Assembly: GCA_001725415.1 (NCBI GenBank)
Contig: MEGH01000022.1
Coordinates: 1 to 64,000 of the forward strand
Length of the DNA stretch: 64,000 nucleotides
Origin: Pseudonocardia sp. SCN 73-27
Lineage (GTDB): Bacteria; Actinomycetota; Actinomycetes; Mycobacteriales; Pseudonocardiaceae
Direction: 5' to 3'
Of the stretch, positions 17,657 through 26,122 are shown piece after piece. Each line of letters begins with the position of its first letter. The first letter of the stretch is position 1. Made by a program: the position numbers and the translations under genes. The notes below the pieces were generated by a model. The model was not told where the DNA came from, searched no databases, and saw nothing but the letters and a program-made list of their open reading frames with translations.

Positions 17657-18520
17657 TCAGCCCGTGAGCACCTCGACACCGTCCGCCTTCGCGACGAGCG
17701 CCTCGAGCTGCTCGGGGTCGGTGGTCTCGGCCGCGATCGGGATCGTCTTGTTGGTGCCGTGATAGTCGCTGGAGCCGGTCACGACCAGGCCGGTCTCGGC
17801 GGCGAGCCCGCGGAGGAGGGCGCGGTCGTCGGGCGCGTGGTCGCGGTGGTCGACCTCGACGCCGGTGAGCCCGGCGGCGGCCAGATCGGCGATCACCGAC
17901 GGCTCGACGACCCTGCCGCGCTTGCGTGCCAACGGGTGCGCGAACACGCTGACCCCGCCCGCGTCGCGGATCATCTCGACGGCCCGCGCGACCGGGGTGT
18001 CGGCTTTCGGCACGTAGAACGGGCTGCCCGTGTAGAGCAGCTCCGCGAAGGCCTGGTCGACCGACTCGACGACCCCCGCCGCGACGAGTGCCCGGGCGAG
18101 GTGCGGCCGGCCCGCGGTGGCCCCCTCGGGCAGGAACGAGAACACCTTCTCGGTGTCGACGGGATAGCCCGCGTCGGCCATCTTCGCCGTCATCCCGCGC
18201 AGCCGGGCGACCCGCTCACCGCGCAGCCGCTCCTGCTCGGCCGTGATCGCCGGGTGAGTGGGGTCGAACAGGTAGCCCAGCAGGTGCACCGACACCCGGC
18301 CGCCGCGCCCGTCGTCGGACACGCAGGAGAACTCGGCGCCCCGCACGAGGCGCATCCCGGCGGGCAGCGCGGCGGCGGCGCGGTCCCAGCCGCCCGTCGT
18401 GTCGTGGTCGGTGATGGCCAGGACGTCGACGCCGGCGGCCGCGGCCGTCGCGATCAGTTCCTCGGGCGTGTCGGTACCGTCGGAGGTGGTGGTGTGGGAG
18501 TGCAGGTCGATACGGGGCAC
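17657..18520 (-). CDS. PHP-domain phosphoesterase
   Basis: 287 aa. The metal-binding motifs of the polymerase/histidinol-phosphatase family are complete: IDLHSHTTTSDGTDTPEEL, AITDHDT, RGAEFSC, VFAHPLARK and GSSDYHG. It resembles TrpH/YciV enzymes, which hydrolyse 3',5'-nucleoside bisphosphates (pAp) and the 5' ends of short RNAs. Trinuclear metal site, cytosolic. GTG 18520 has TAACGT 6 nt upstream (leaderless). It precedes the nuclease gene on the same strand by 27 nt. Confidence 0.9.
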   Translation of the reverse strand: MPRIDLHSHTTTSDGTDTPEELIATAAAAGVDVLAITDHDTTGGWDRAAAALPAGMRLVRGAEFSCVSDDGRGGRVSVHLLGYLFDPTHPAITAEQERLRGERVARLRGMTAKMADAGYPVDTEKVFSFLPEGATAGRPHLARALVAAGVVESVDQAFAELLYTGSPFYVPKADTPVARAVEMIRDAGGVSVFAHPLARKRGRVVEPSVIADLAAAGLTGVEVDHRDHAPDDRALLRGLAAETGLVVTGSSDYHGTNKTIPIAAETTDPEQLEALVAKADGVEVLTG

Positions 18521-18578
18521 GTCCGGACGTTAACCCGGGCGGGCCTGCCGTGTGCCGGGGACTGCCCGGACGGGCAGG

Positions 18579-19115
18579 TCAGCGGCGCCAGCGCGGCTTG
18601 GACAGCATGCCCGTCGCCCGCGTCTTGCCCTTCTCCCCGAACACGAGCTCGGAGAGGGCCTCGTAGATCTCCTCGGGACGCGGCATGTAGTCGATCTTGT
18701 TGAGCGCCTGGATCTGGCCGGCGGACTCGACGACCATCGTGCCGTAGCCGAGGGTGCGGCCCGCGAGCGTGCGCCGGAACGTCAGGTCGGTGACCTTGCC
18801 CAGCGGCATCATGCCGACGTTGTGGACGATGATCCCCTGCGCCAGCATCACGCGCTTGTCGGTGATCACGATCCGCTCGATCCACCACAGCATCGTGAGC
18901 ACCGTGAACCGCAGCAGGGCCACGAGCGACAGATAGAACGTCAGGTTGTCGACGATGACGCTCTTCGGGACGTTGACCTGGATGAAGATCATCAGGGCCA
19001 GGAACAGCCCCGTCTGCAGGATGTGCTTGCTCATCACTGCCCAGTGCTGGCGCACACGGATGACCCGCCGCTCCGTGGGGAGCAGGTACTCGTCGATCTC
19101 CCTGGGCGCGAGCAC
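18579..19115 (-). CDS. Membrane PH-domain protein (bPH_2/DUF304)
   Basis: 178 aa. Two hydrophobic segments (about 32-48 and 58-75) precede a beta-rich domain beginning IERIVITDKRVMLAQGIIVHNVGMM, the bacterial pleckstrin-homology-like bPH_2/YdbS pattern. A basic tail ends SKPRWRR. Start GTG 19115 lies only 4 nt after the stop of the 52-aa upstream gene, so the two form an operon. Role unknown; membrane-associated, cytoplasmic PH domain. Confidence 0.8.
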   Translation of the reverse strand: MLAPREIDEYLLPTERRVIRVRQHWAVMSKHILQTGLFLALMIFIQVNVPKSVIVDNLTFYLSLVALLRFTVLTMLWWIERIVITDKRVMLAQGIIVHNVGMMPLGKVTDLTFRRTLAGRTLGYGTMVVESAGQIQALNKIDYMPRPEEIYEALSELVFGEKGKTRATGMLSKPRWRR

Positions 19116-19119
19116 AGGA

Positions 19120-19278
19120 TCAGAAGAGCTGCTGGAAGAACGAGATGATGGAGGTCGCCGCGTTGCTGAGGATGTTGCCGATGTTCCCCAGCAGGGCCGC
19201 CGCCCCGGACGGCGACGTGACGATGAAGAAGATCACAAGAGCGAGGGCGAGGATGCCGACGATCTTCTTGACGTTCAC
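19120..19278 (-). CDS. Small hydrophobic protein
   Basis: 52 aa from GTG 19278: basic MNVKKIVG, one long transmembrane helix (about 8-22), then an amphipathic AAALLGNIGNILSNAATSII segment ending FFQQLF. Short proteins of this type recur in actinobacteria; I recall no function. It lies immediately upstream (4 nt) of the PH-domain gene and diverges from the Nudix gene. Confidence 0.65.
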   Translation of the reverse strand: MNVKKIVGILALALVIFFIVTSPSGAAALLGNIGNILSNAATSIISFFQQLF

Positions 19279-19380
19279 CAGTACCACCGTTCCGGCACGA
19301 GTTGCGCTGACCTGATCAGTTGTACCGGTGCCTCGGGCTGCGAGGTACCGGCCACAACGGGCAGCGTACCGTTCCATTCG

Positions 19381-19782
19381 ATGACCGAACGTAGCCGACA
19401 CGTGCCCTGTGTGGGTGCAATCGTCCATGACACCGATGGCCGATTGCTCCTCGTCAAGCGGGCCGACGAGCCCGGTGCGGGGCTGTGGTCGGTGCCGGGC
19501 GGCCGCGTCGAAGCCGGCGAGACCGACGCGGAAGCGCTGGTCAGGGAGCTGGCGGAGGAGACCGGGCTCGTGTGCGAGCCCGGTCCGCTCGTGGGCCGGG
19601 TGCTCCGGGGGAACTACGCCATCGCGGACTACTCCGCCCGTGCCGTCGGCGGCACCCTGCGCGCCGGCGACGACGCGGCCGACGCCCGCTGGGTCGACGC
19701 CGCCGAGTTCGCGGCGCTCCCGTTGGTCGACGAGCTCGCCGAGACCCTGGGCGGTTGGGGCGTCCTGCCCCGTCAGACCTGA
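19381..19782 (+). CDS. Nudix hydrolase
   Basis: 133 aa. A complete Nudix box starts at about residue 41 (GRVEAGETDAEALVRE, then LAEETGL), matching Gx5Ex7REUxEExGU. It hydrolyses a nucleoside diphosphate linked to some moiety; the substrate is not evident. ATG 19381 has TACCGT 8 nt upstream (leaderless). The 3' end overlaps the convergent MaoC gene by 10 nt. Confidence 0.9.
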   Translation: MTERSRHVPCVGAIVHDTDGRLLLVKRADEPGAGLWSVPGGRVEAGETDAEALVRELAEETGLVCEPGPLVGRVLRGNYAIADYSARAVGGTLRAGDDAADARWVDAAEFAALPLVDELAETLGGWGVLPRQT

Positions 19783-20276
19783 GGCGACGGGCGGCCGGGC
19801 TGCTCGCCGCCGCGGGTCTCGCCGTACTTGCGCTTCGGGACCATCACCTTGCGCCGGAACGTGCACACGACCGTGCCGTCCTGCTTGTAACCGATCGTCT
19901 CGACGTGGACGACGCCCCGGTCGTCCTTCGACTTCGACTCGGTCTTGTCGAGCACCCGGGTCTCGCCGTAGATGGTGTCGCCGTGGAACGTCGGCTTGGT
20001 GTGCTTGAGCGACTCGACCTCGAGGTTGGCGATGGCCTTGCCCGAGACGTCGGCGACCGACATTCCCAGCAGCAGCGAGTACACGTAGTTGCCGACGACG
20101 ACGTTCTTGCCGAAGTCGGTCGTCTCCTCGGCGTAGTTCACGTCCATGTGGAGCGGGTGGTGGTTCATCGTGATGAGGCAGAAGAGGTGATCGTCGTACT
20201 CGGTGACCGTTTTGCCCGGCCAGTGCTTGTAGACCGCCCCGACCTCGAACTCCTCGAAGTACCGACCGAACTGCAA
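19773..20276 (-). CDS. MaoC-family acyl-CoA hydratase (mesaconyl-CoA hydratase-like)
   Basis: 167 aa single hotdog domain. It has the MaoC hydratase signature region ITMNHHPLHMDVNYAEET and the substrate loop VVVGNYVYSLLLG. In Streptomyces, as I recall, a MaoC protein of this size sits with ccr, meaA, a CitE-type lyase and an acyl-CoA dehydrogenase of the ethylmalonyl-CoA pathway. Here the lyase and dehydrogenase are 13 kb away (32753-34949). The start is TTG 20276, set by GGAGG 8 nt upstream. TAGATT at 20316-20321 (minus) may be its -10. Confidence 0.85.
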   Translation of the reverse strand: MQFGRYFEEFEVGAVYKHWPGKTVTEYDDHLFCLITMNHHPLHMDVNYAEETTDFGKNVVVGNYVYSLLLGMSVADVSGKAIANLEVESLKHTKPTFHGDTIYGETRVLDKTESKSKDDRGVVHVETIGYKQDGTVVCTFRRKVMVPKRKYGETRGGEQPGRPSPQV

Positions 20277-20582
20277 CGTCCCCGCCTCCAGTGCCGAGTA
20301 ACAAGGTGGACGGGTAATCTAACTCGCGGAACAGCGCTGGTCCGGCCCCTCGGCCGGCCGCTTTCGTCACACATGCGGAGCAGCGAGAAGGAGGTGGGCG
20401 CGGTGCCGACGGCACCCGGTTGCAGTAGTTGCCGCGTCCCCGTGGACAGGCGCTCGCAGGTCGGCTGAGCCGGCCCCGGCCGCCCGACTGGGACGCGAGT
20501 CACGTCGTGTCCCGTGCAGGGCCCCGCTCGTCGACCATCGACGGCGACACCGCCCTGTGCCTCGCCAGGCCTGGAGGTTCCC
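20277..20582. other. Intergenic region between MaoC and corA
   Basis: 306 nt of divergent promoter space. Its left part is locally AT-richer, with TAGATT on the minus strand (20316-20321) for MaoC. Its right part is the corA leader and contains the short ORF 20403-20468. A GTG-initiated extension of corA from 20514 reads as unlikely protein. I see no recognisable riboswitch. Confidence 0.5.
20403..20468 (+). CDS. Possible 21-aa leader peptide upstream of corA
   Basis: A GTG-initiated ORF with a near-ideal Shine-Dalgarno, AAGGAGG (20388-20394), 8 nt upstream. It encodes a 21-residue peptide containing PGCSSCRVP and ends 114 nt before corA ATG. Both the ribosome-binding site and the paired cysteines are visible. 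That it is translated or regulatory is inference. Confidence 0.35.
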   Translation: MPTAPGCSSCRVPVDRRSQVG

Positions 20583-21686
20583 ATGCCGCCGCTGTCCTCG
20601 ATCCGCCCTGTGATCCGCGCGAGCGCGCGCAACCGGCTGGGCGGCCGGCCGCCGACGACGCTGCCCAAGAAGCTGCGGGTCCCGATGTCGGCCTACGTCG
20701 TCGACTGTGCGGTGTACGTCGACGGCGAGCGGGTCGAGGGCCGGTGGGCGCACGACGCGGCCATCGAGGAGGTCCGCCGCCGCGGTGAGGGGTTCGTCTG
20801 GATCGGCCTCCACGAGCCGTCGGACGAGCAGATCAACGGCATCGCCGAGACGTTCGGGCTGCACGAGCTCGCCGTCGAGGACGCGGTCAACGCCCACCAG
20901 CGGCCCAAGCTCGAGCGCTACGACGACACCTTGTTCATGGTGCTCAAGACGGTCTGCTACGTCGGGCACGCCGAGCCCACCACGGCCAACGAGCTCGTCG
21001 AGACCGGCGAGGTCATGGTGTTCGTGGGCCGCGACTTCGTCATCACCGTCCGCCACGGCCGCCACTCCGGGCTGCGCGACGTCCGGCACAAGCTGGAGGC
21101 CGACCCCGAGCAGCTGGCCCTCGGCCCGGCGTCGGTGCTGCACGCCATCACCGACCACGTCGTCGACGCCTATCTCGACGTCACCGAGGCCATCGAGGAC
21201 GACATCGACGAGATGGAGGCGGAGGTCTTCACCCCGCGCTCGACGATGGACGCCGAGCAGATCTACGTCATGAAGCGCGAGGTGCTCGAGCTCCGCCGCG
21301 CCGTGATGCCGCTGGTCGCGCCCATGCGCAAGCTCACCGAGGGCTACTCGTCGCTGGTGCCGCACGAGGTGCGGTCGTACTTCCGCAACGTCGACGACCA
21401 CCTGTCGACGGTCGCGGAGCGCGTCGCGGGGTTCAACGAGATCCTGACCACGCTGGTCGACGCCATGCTCGCCCGGATCAGCATGCGGCAGAACAACGAC
21501 ATGCGGAAGATCACCGCCTACGCGGGCCTGATCTCGGTGCCGACGATGATCGCCGGCATCTACGGCATGAACTTCGACTCGATGCCCGAGCTGCACTGGA
21601 ACTTCGGCTACCCGATGGTGATCATCCTGATCGGGCTCATCTGCGGCGCGCTCTACCGCAACTTCCGCAGGAACGGCTGGTTGTAG
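20583..21686 (+). CDS. corA: CorA-family magnesium/cobalt transporter
   Basis: 367 aa. A large cytoplasmic alpha/beta funnel domain is followed by two C-terminal transmembrane helices. The pore signature IYGMNFD lies at the end of TM1, and the short periplasmic loop PELHWNFGYP precedes TM2. The basic tail YRNFRRNGWL is typical. It should form a pentameric Mg2+ channel. ATG 20583 has GGAGG 7 nt upstream. It corresponds to Rv1239c, and the sug operon follows a few genes away, as in mycobacteria. Confidence 0.95.
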   Translation: MPPLSSIRPVIRASARNRLGGRPPTTLPKKLRVPMSAYVVDCAVYVDGERVEGRWAHDAAIEEVRRRGEGFVWIGLHEPSDEQINGIAETFGLHELAVEDAVNAHQRPKLERYDDTLFMVLKTVCYVGHAEPTTANELVETGEVMVFVGRDFVITVRHGRHSGLRDVRHKLEADPEQLALGPASVLHAITDHVVDAYLDVTEAIEDDIDEMEAEVFTPRSTMDAEQIYVMKREVLELRRAVMPLVAPMRKLTEGYSSLVPHEVRSYFRNVDDHLSTVAERVAGFNEILTTLVDAMLARISMRQNNDMRKITAYAGLISVPTMIAGIYGMNFDSMPELHWNFGYPMVIILIGLICGALYRNFRRNGWL

Positions 21687-21743
21687 CGCCCTCCTCACTC
21701 CGTCGAGGCGCGCCGCGACGGCTGCGGCGCTAGCCTCGCGGAG

Positions 21744-22718
21744 GTGAAGGACCGGCCGATCAACCCGCTGCGACGGCTGCGGACGCCCGCGTGGGAACGG
21801 CAGCAGCCGGCGTGGCGCGAGGCGTCGCCCGCGCTGATCGACGCCGCACTGCGGCGTGCCCTCGACCGGCCGGCCGGTGGCTGGTTCGTGCTCGCCGGCA
21901 GCCGCGAGGTCGCGCGCGGTCGGGCGTTCGGGCGGATCGTCGACGGGCGGGAGGTCGTCGCGTGGCGTGACGACGACGGCGCCCTGCACGCCGGCCCGGG
22001 CGCGTGCCCGCACCTCGGCGCCGCACTGTGCGACGCCCCCGTCCACGACGGCGCGCTCGTCTGCCGTTGGCACGGGCTGGCCCTGCCGCCCGGCGGGCGT
22101 CCCGGCTGGCGTACCTACCCGGCGTTCGACGACGGCGTCCTCGCCTGGGTGCGGCTGCCCGGTGAAACCCCGTCGGACGTCCCGTTCCTCGGGCCGCGGC
22201 CGACCCTGGCCGGTTCGCTCTCCGCGGTCGCGACCGTCGTCGGACGGTGCGAGCCGCAGGACGTCGTCGCCAACCGGCTCGACCCCTGGCACGGCGCGTG
22301 GCTGCACCCGTACTCGTTCGCGTCGCTGCGGGTGGTGTCGGCGCCGCCACGCGACTGCCCACCCGCGCAGGACCGCTTTCTCGTCGAGGTGACGTTCCGG
22401 GTGTCGCGCAACCTCGGCGTTCCCGTGCACGCCGCCTTCACCTGCCCCGATCCGCGCACGATCACGATGGAGATCGTCGACGGCGAGGGCACCGGCAGCG
22501 TCGTCGAGACCCACGCGACGCCGCTGCGCCCCGGCCCCGACGGGCTGCCCCGCACCGCGGTGATCGAGGCGACGATCGCCACCTCCGACCGGGCCGGGTT
22601 CCGGCACGCACGCCGCGTCGCCGGCGTCGTCCGGCCGCTCATGGAGCGCACCGCGCGGCGGCTCTGGCGCGACGACATGGACTACGCCGAGCGCCGCTAC
22701 GCGGTCCGTTCCTCCTAG
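21744..22718 (+). CDS. Rieske [2Fe-2S] protein with DUF5914-type C-terminus
   Basis: 324 aa. The Rieske cluster ligands are clear: CPHLG and, 16 residues on, CRWHG. A C-terminal domain follows with DPWHGAWLHPYSF and TFRVSRNLGVPV, resembling the DUF5914 region of actinobacterial Rieske proteins often found with carotenoid or lipid-modifying genes. It is probably the oxygenase-like component of a redox system, with no reductase nearby. GTG 21744 has TAGCCT 7 nt upstream (leaderless). Its stop overlaps the convergent methyltransferase by 4 nt. Confidence 0.8.
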   Translation: MKDRPINPLRRLRTPAWERQQPAWREASPALIDAALRRALDRPAGGWFVLAGSREVARGRAFGRIVDGREVVAWRDDDGALHAGPGACPHLGAALCDAPVHDGALVCRWHGLALPPGGRPGWRTYPAFDDGVLAWVRLPGETPSDVPFLGPRPTLAGSLSAVATVVGRCEPQDVVANRLDPWHGAWLHPYSFASLRVVSAPPRDCPPAQDRFLVEVTFRVSRNLGVPVHAAFTCPDPRTITMEIVDGEGTGSVVETHATPLRPGPDGLPRTAVIEATIATSDRAGFRHARRVAGVVRPLMERTARRLWRDDMDYAERRYAVRSS

Positions 22719-23515
22719 AGGGCCGGGACGCCCTCCGGCGGGGTCTCCACCTCGGCGACCTCCGGGTCCAGCAGCGGGTCGTCGGCCGCGAGCCCCGGAC
22801 GCCTGCCCAGGAACGTGTGCACGACGTGGGTCTGCCAGCCGTCCATCGTCTGCACCCGGATGTCCTCGAACCCGGCGCGGCTCATCCGCTCGGAGAACGT
22901 CGTCACCCCGTCGAACTCCACCACGCTGCGCCGCAGGTACCGGTAGATGTCCCCAGACCCCGTGCGCAGCGTGCCCATCGGGATGATCACCATGCCGCAC
23001 ACCAGGTTCCATTTCAGCCTGCTGCGCGCCGAGTCCCGCACCGAGTACTCGTGCACCGCCAGCGGCGCCCCCGGCGCCAGCAGCTCCAGCATCCGGGCCA
23101 GCCCCGCGTCACGGTCCTTCAGGTTGCGCACCAGGTAGGCGGCGAGGATGCCGTCGAACGGGCCCTGCACGCCGGCCCGGTCGAGGTCCTCCATCCGCGA
23201 GTGCACGAACCGCACGCCCGGCGGCCAGTTCTTGCGCCGCGCCTGCCCGAGCATCTCCGCCGACGCGTCCACCGCCGTCACCTGCGAACCCGGGAACGCG
23301 TCGAGCAACGCCGCCGTCGAGGCCCCCGTCCCGCACCCCAGGTCGAGCAGTCGCAACCCGCTGCCCTTCAACCCCATCCGCTTCGCCGACAACCGCAGAT
23401 GCTCGTGGTACCCGGGGTTGGCGCCGACGAGCTTGTCGTAGCTGCGGGCATGCGCGTCGAAGGCCTTCGCGACCGACGACGGGTCCACCGCCCGCGAACT
23501 CCCGGATCCGGCCAC
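22715..23515 (-). CDS. Class I SAM-dependent methyltransferase (UbiE-like)
   Basis: 266 aa. The SAM-binding core shows motif I LLDLGCGTGAS, motif II VTAVDAS, motif III FDGILAAYLVRNL and a post-motif LLAPGAPLAVHEYSV. This is the UbiE/COQ5-like layout of methyltransferases acting on quinones or lipids. Convergent with the Rieske gene and overlapping its last bases, so the two may belong to one pathway, though that is not shown. Start GTG 23515. Confidence 0.85.
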   Translation of the reverse strand: MAGSGSSRAVDPSSVAKAFDAHARSYDKLVGANPGYHEHLRLSAKRMGLKGSGLRLLDLGCGTGASTAALLDAFPGSQVTAVDASAEMLGQARRKNWPPGVRFVHSRMEDLDRAGVQGPFDGILAAYLVRNLKDRDAGLARMLELLAPGAPLAVHEYSVRDSARSRLKWNLVCGMVIIPMGTLRTGSGDIYRYLRRSVVEFDGVTTFSERMSRAGFEDIRVQTMDGWQTHVVHTFLGRRPGLAADDPLLDPEVAEVETPPEGVPAL

Positions 23516-23580
23516 GCCCGCATCCTGACGTACCGACGGGCGTGACGCCGACCGGACGCGCCGCTCTACGCTGGCGGGTG

Positions 23581-24228
23581 ATGGTCAGAGCACTGGCGGT
23601 CAGCGACGAAGAGGTCGCCGGGTTGCGCACCGACGCGGTCCGGCGCCTCGCCGTGGACGTCGTCGTCGCCGCGGGCGACCTCCCCTTCGACTACCTCGCC
23701 GAACTCTGCGACCGCACCGACCGCCCCGGCGTCCTCGTCCCCGGCAACCACGACGTCGACCTCTCCGGCTACCGCCAGCACCGCGGCATGTGGACCCGCG
23801 CAGGCCAACCCTGCCCGTGGCCCGGACCCGCCGGATATGTCGACGCCGACGCCCGCGTCGTCGACGTCGCCGGACTCCGCGTCGCCGGACTCGGCGGCTC
23901 CGTCCGCTACCGGCCCGGCCCCAACCAGTGGACCCAGGCCGAACAGACCCGCCGCGCCCGCCGCCTCGTCCGCGCCGCCCGCCGGCTCCGCCGCCGCGAC
24001 GGCCGCGACGTCGACATCCTGCTCACCCACGCCCCACCCCGCGACTGCGGCGACCGCGACGACGGCCCCCACCACGGCTTCGACTGCCTCCACGACGTCG
24101 TCGCCGCCCTGCGCCCCCGCGTGCTGCTGCACGGCCACATCCACCCGCACGGCGAACCCGTGCCCGACCGCCGGATCGGCACGACGCGTGTGGTCAACGT
24201 CGTCGGCCGCAAGGTCTTGGAGCTCTGA
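23581..24228 (+). CDS. Metallophosphoesterase with altered first motif
   Basis: 215 aa. Calcineurin-like metallophosphoesterase motifs: AAGDLPFDYL (GD), VPGNHDVD (GNHD), LLTHAPPRDCG and LHGHIHPHG are all present. The first motif, normally Asp-x-His, reads SDEE (D9-E10-E11), so the usual His metal ligand is missing. ATG 23581 is chosen; TACGCT lies 8 nt upstream (leaderless). The gene is followed after 4 nt by the ParB-like gene, so they are probably co-transcribed. Substrate unknown. Confidence 0.85.
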   Translation: MVRALAVSDEEVAGLRTDAVRRLAVDVVVAAGDLPFDYLAELCDRTDRPGVLVPGNHDVDLSGYRQHRGMWTRAGQPCPWPGPAGYVDADARVVDVAGLRVAGLGGSVRYRPGPNQWTQAEQTRRARRLVRAARRLRRRDGRDVDILLTHAPPRDCGDRDDGPHHGFDCLHDVVAALRPRVLLHGHIHPHGEPVPDRRIGTTRVVNVVGRKVLEL

Positions 24229-24232
24229 CGCC

Positions 24233-25072
24233 ATGGAGACAGGGTTCGGCCAGGTCGACGCCGAGTACGACTTCCTCCGCGCCCGGCGCCGCGCCGTCCT
24301 CTCCCGGCTCGCCACCTGGCTGCGGCGTGAACCCGACGACGTCTCGGAGATCCTCCCGTTCGACGAGGTCGTCGCCGCTCTCGGCCGCACCGGCGAACGC
24401 CATCTCGGCCTGCGCGTCGTCGACCTCGACTCCATCGTCGGTTCCGTCGACCGCACCGGCGACTTCGACCGGCGCTTCCGCCCCCGCAACCAGCGCACCC
24501 GCGAACGCTGGGAACGCCTCGCCCGCGCCCAGCGCCGCGGCGAGACGATCCCGCCCATCGACGTCTACCGCGTCGGCGGGCTGCACTTCGTCCGCGACGG
24601 GCACCACCGCGTCTCCGTCGCCCACGCCCTCGGGCTGCGGTCCATCGACGCCCGCGTCACCGAGGTCACCACCCGCATCGCCCCCGACGGGCTCGTGCAC
24701 CGCGGCGACCTCATCACCAAGGATCTGCGACGGGTCTTCCTCGAACGCGTCCCGCTGACCGGGGCCGCGCTCGACTCGATCGAGGTCCGCGACCCGTGGA
24801 ACTACGCCGAGCTGTCGGAGACCGTGGAGGCGTGGGGGTTCCGGCTGATGCAGCACGAGAACCGCTTCCTCGACCGGGCCGTCGTCGCCCGCCGCTGGTG
24901 GGCCGAGGAGTTCATGCCGGTCGTGCGGATGCTGCGGCAGGCCGACCTCATCGGCGACCGCACCGACGCCGAGGCCTTCCTCCAGCTCGCCTGCCAGCGC
25001 TACCGCCTGATGCGCACCCACCGCTGGGACGACGAGGTCGTCGCGCGCCTGCAGGCCGACCGCCGCCGCTGA
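24233..25072 (+). CDS. ParB N-terminal-like domain protein
   Basis: 279 aa. It contains the ParB/sulfiredoxin-like signature HFVRDGHHRVSVAHALG (about residue 120), preceded by PPIDVYRVGG. It lacks a ParB helix-turn-helix and no parA is nearby, so a role in chromosome segregation is doubtful. The ParB-like fold is now known to bind or hydrolyse nucleotides in several families. The gap to the phosphoesterase is 4 nt, and a joint nucleotide-related function is inferred. ATG 24233. Confidence 0.75.
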   Translation: METGFGQVDAEYDFLRARRRAVLSRLATWLRREPDDVSEILPFDEVVAALGRTGERHLGLRVVDLDSIVGSVDRTGDFDRRFRPRNQRTRERWERLARAQRRGETIPPIDVYRVGGLHFVRDGHHRVSVAHALGLRSIDARVTEVTTRIAPDGLVHRGDLITKDLRRVFLERVPLTGAALDSIEVRDPWNYAELSETVEAWGFRLMQHENRFLDRAVVARRWWAEEFMPVVRMLRQADLIGDRTDAEAFLQLACQRYRLMRTHRWDDEVVARLQADRRR

Positions 25073-25111
25073 CCCCCGGACCTCCCGACCGTGCGGTCTT
25101 CGGCGGAGCTC

Positions 25112-26122
25112 TCAGTTCCGGAACAGGGCGCTGTAGGCGTTGATCGCCGGCTGGCCGCCGAGGTGGGCGTACAACACGGTGGAGTCCTTGCCGATCTCGC
25201 CGCTGCGCACGAGGTCGATCAGCCCGGCCATCGACTTGCCCTCGTACACCGGGTCGATGATCACGCCCTCGAGCGAGCCGGTGAGCCGGATCGCGTCGAG
25301 CGTCGACCGCACCGGGATGCCGTACTCGTCGCCGGCCCACCCCTCGAGGACGACGATCTCGTCGTCACGCAGATCCCGGCCCAATCCGATGTTCGCCGCC
25401 GTGGCTCGGGCGATCTTCGCGACCTGCGCGTGCGTCTCCTCGAGCTTCGCCGAGGCGTCGATGCCCAGCACGCGCCGCGGCCGGTCCTGCCCCGCGAACC
25501 CGGCGATCATCCCGGCCTGCGTGGACCCGGTGACGCTGCAGACGACGATCGTGTCGAAGAAGACGCCCAGCTCCTGCTCCTGCGCGGCGACCTCGTCGGC
25601 CCAGCCGGCGAACCCGAGCCCGCCCAGCGGGTGGTCGGAGGCACCTGCGGGGATCGCGTAGGGGACGCCGCCCTGGGAGCGGACGTCGTCGAGGGCCTGC
25701 TCCCAGCTGGACTTGAAGCCGATCCCGAAGCCCGCCTCGACCAGCTCGACCTCCGCGCCCATGATTCGCGACAACATGATGTTGCCGACGCGGTCGTTCA
25801 CCGCGTCGGGCCAGTCGACCCAGCTCTCCTGCACGAGCCGGGCCTTGAGGCCGAGCTTCGCGGCGACCGCGGCGACCTGCCGCGTGTGGTTGGACTGCAC
25901 GCCCCCGATGGAGACGAGGTGCGTCGCGCCGGCGGCCAGCGCGTCGGGGACGAGGTACTCGAGCTTGCGGGTCTTGTTGCCGCCGTACGCGAGACCGGAG
26001 TTGCAGTCCTCGCGCTTGGCCCAGACCTTCGCGCCACCGAGGTGCGCGGTGAGGCGCTCCAGCGGGTGCACGGGACTGGGACCGAAGAGCAGGGGGTGGC
26101 GCGGGAAGTCGGAGAGTGCCAT
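25112..26122 (-). CDS. acdS: 1-aminocyclopropane-1-carboxylate deaminase
   Basis: 336 aa PLP enzyme. The PLP lysine is K50 in [12 protein letters not shown], and a serine in [10 protein letters not shown] follows. The two residues used to separate true ACC deaminase from D-cysteine desulfhydrase have the ACC-deaminase state: Glu in PVYEGKSM and Leu in YAHLGGQ. The enzyme converts ACC, the ethylene precursor of plants, to 2-oxobutyrate and ammonia, which is typical of plant-associated bacteria. Its ATG overlaps the GntR stop (TGATG), so the regulator and enzyme form an operon. Confidence 0.92.
   Translation of the reverse strand: MALSDFPRHPLLFGPSPVHPLERLTAHLGGAKVWAKREDCNSGLAYGGNKTRKLEYLVPDALAAGATHLVSIGGVQSNHTRQVAAVAAKLGLKARLVQESWVDWPDAVNDRVGNIMLSRIMGAEVELVEAGFGIGFKSSWEQALDDVRSQGGVPYAIPAGASDHPLGGLGFAGWADEVAAQEQELGVFFDTIVVCSVTGSTQAGMIAGFAGQDRPRRVLGIDASAKLEETHAQVAKIARATAANIGLGRDLRDDEIVVLEGWAGDEYGIPVRSTLDAIRLTGSLEGVIIDPVYEGKSMAGLIDLVRSGEIGKDSTVLYAHLGGQPAINAYSALFRN

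Noticed and set aside
20367..23012. 881-codon minus-strand ORF over corA and the Rieske gene
   Set aside because: Antisense shadow of two recognised genes.
24233..25072. Chromosome-partitioning parB
   Set aside because: No helix-turn-helix, no parA and no parS sites nearby; only the N-terminal fold is shared.
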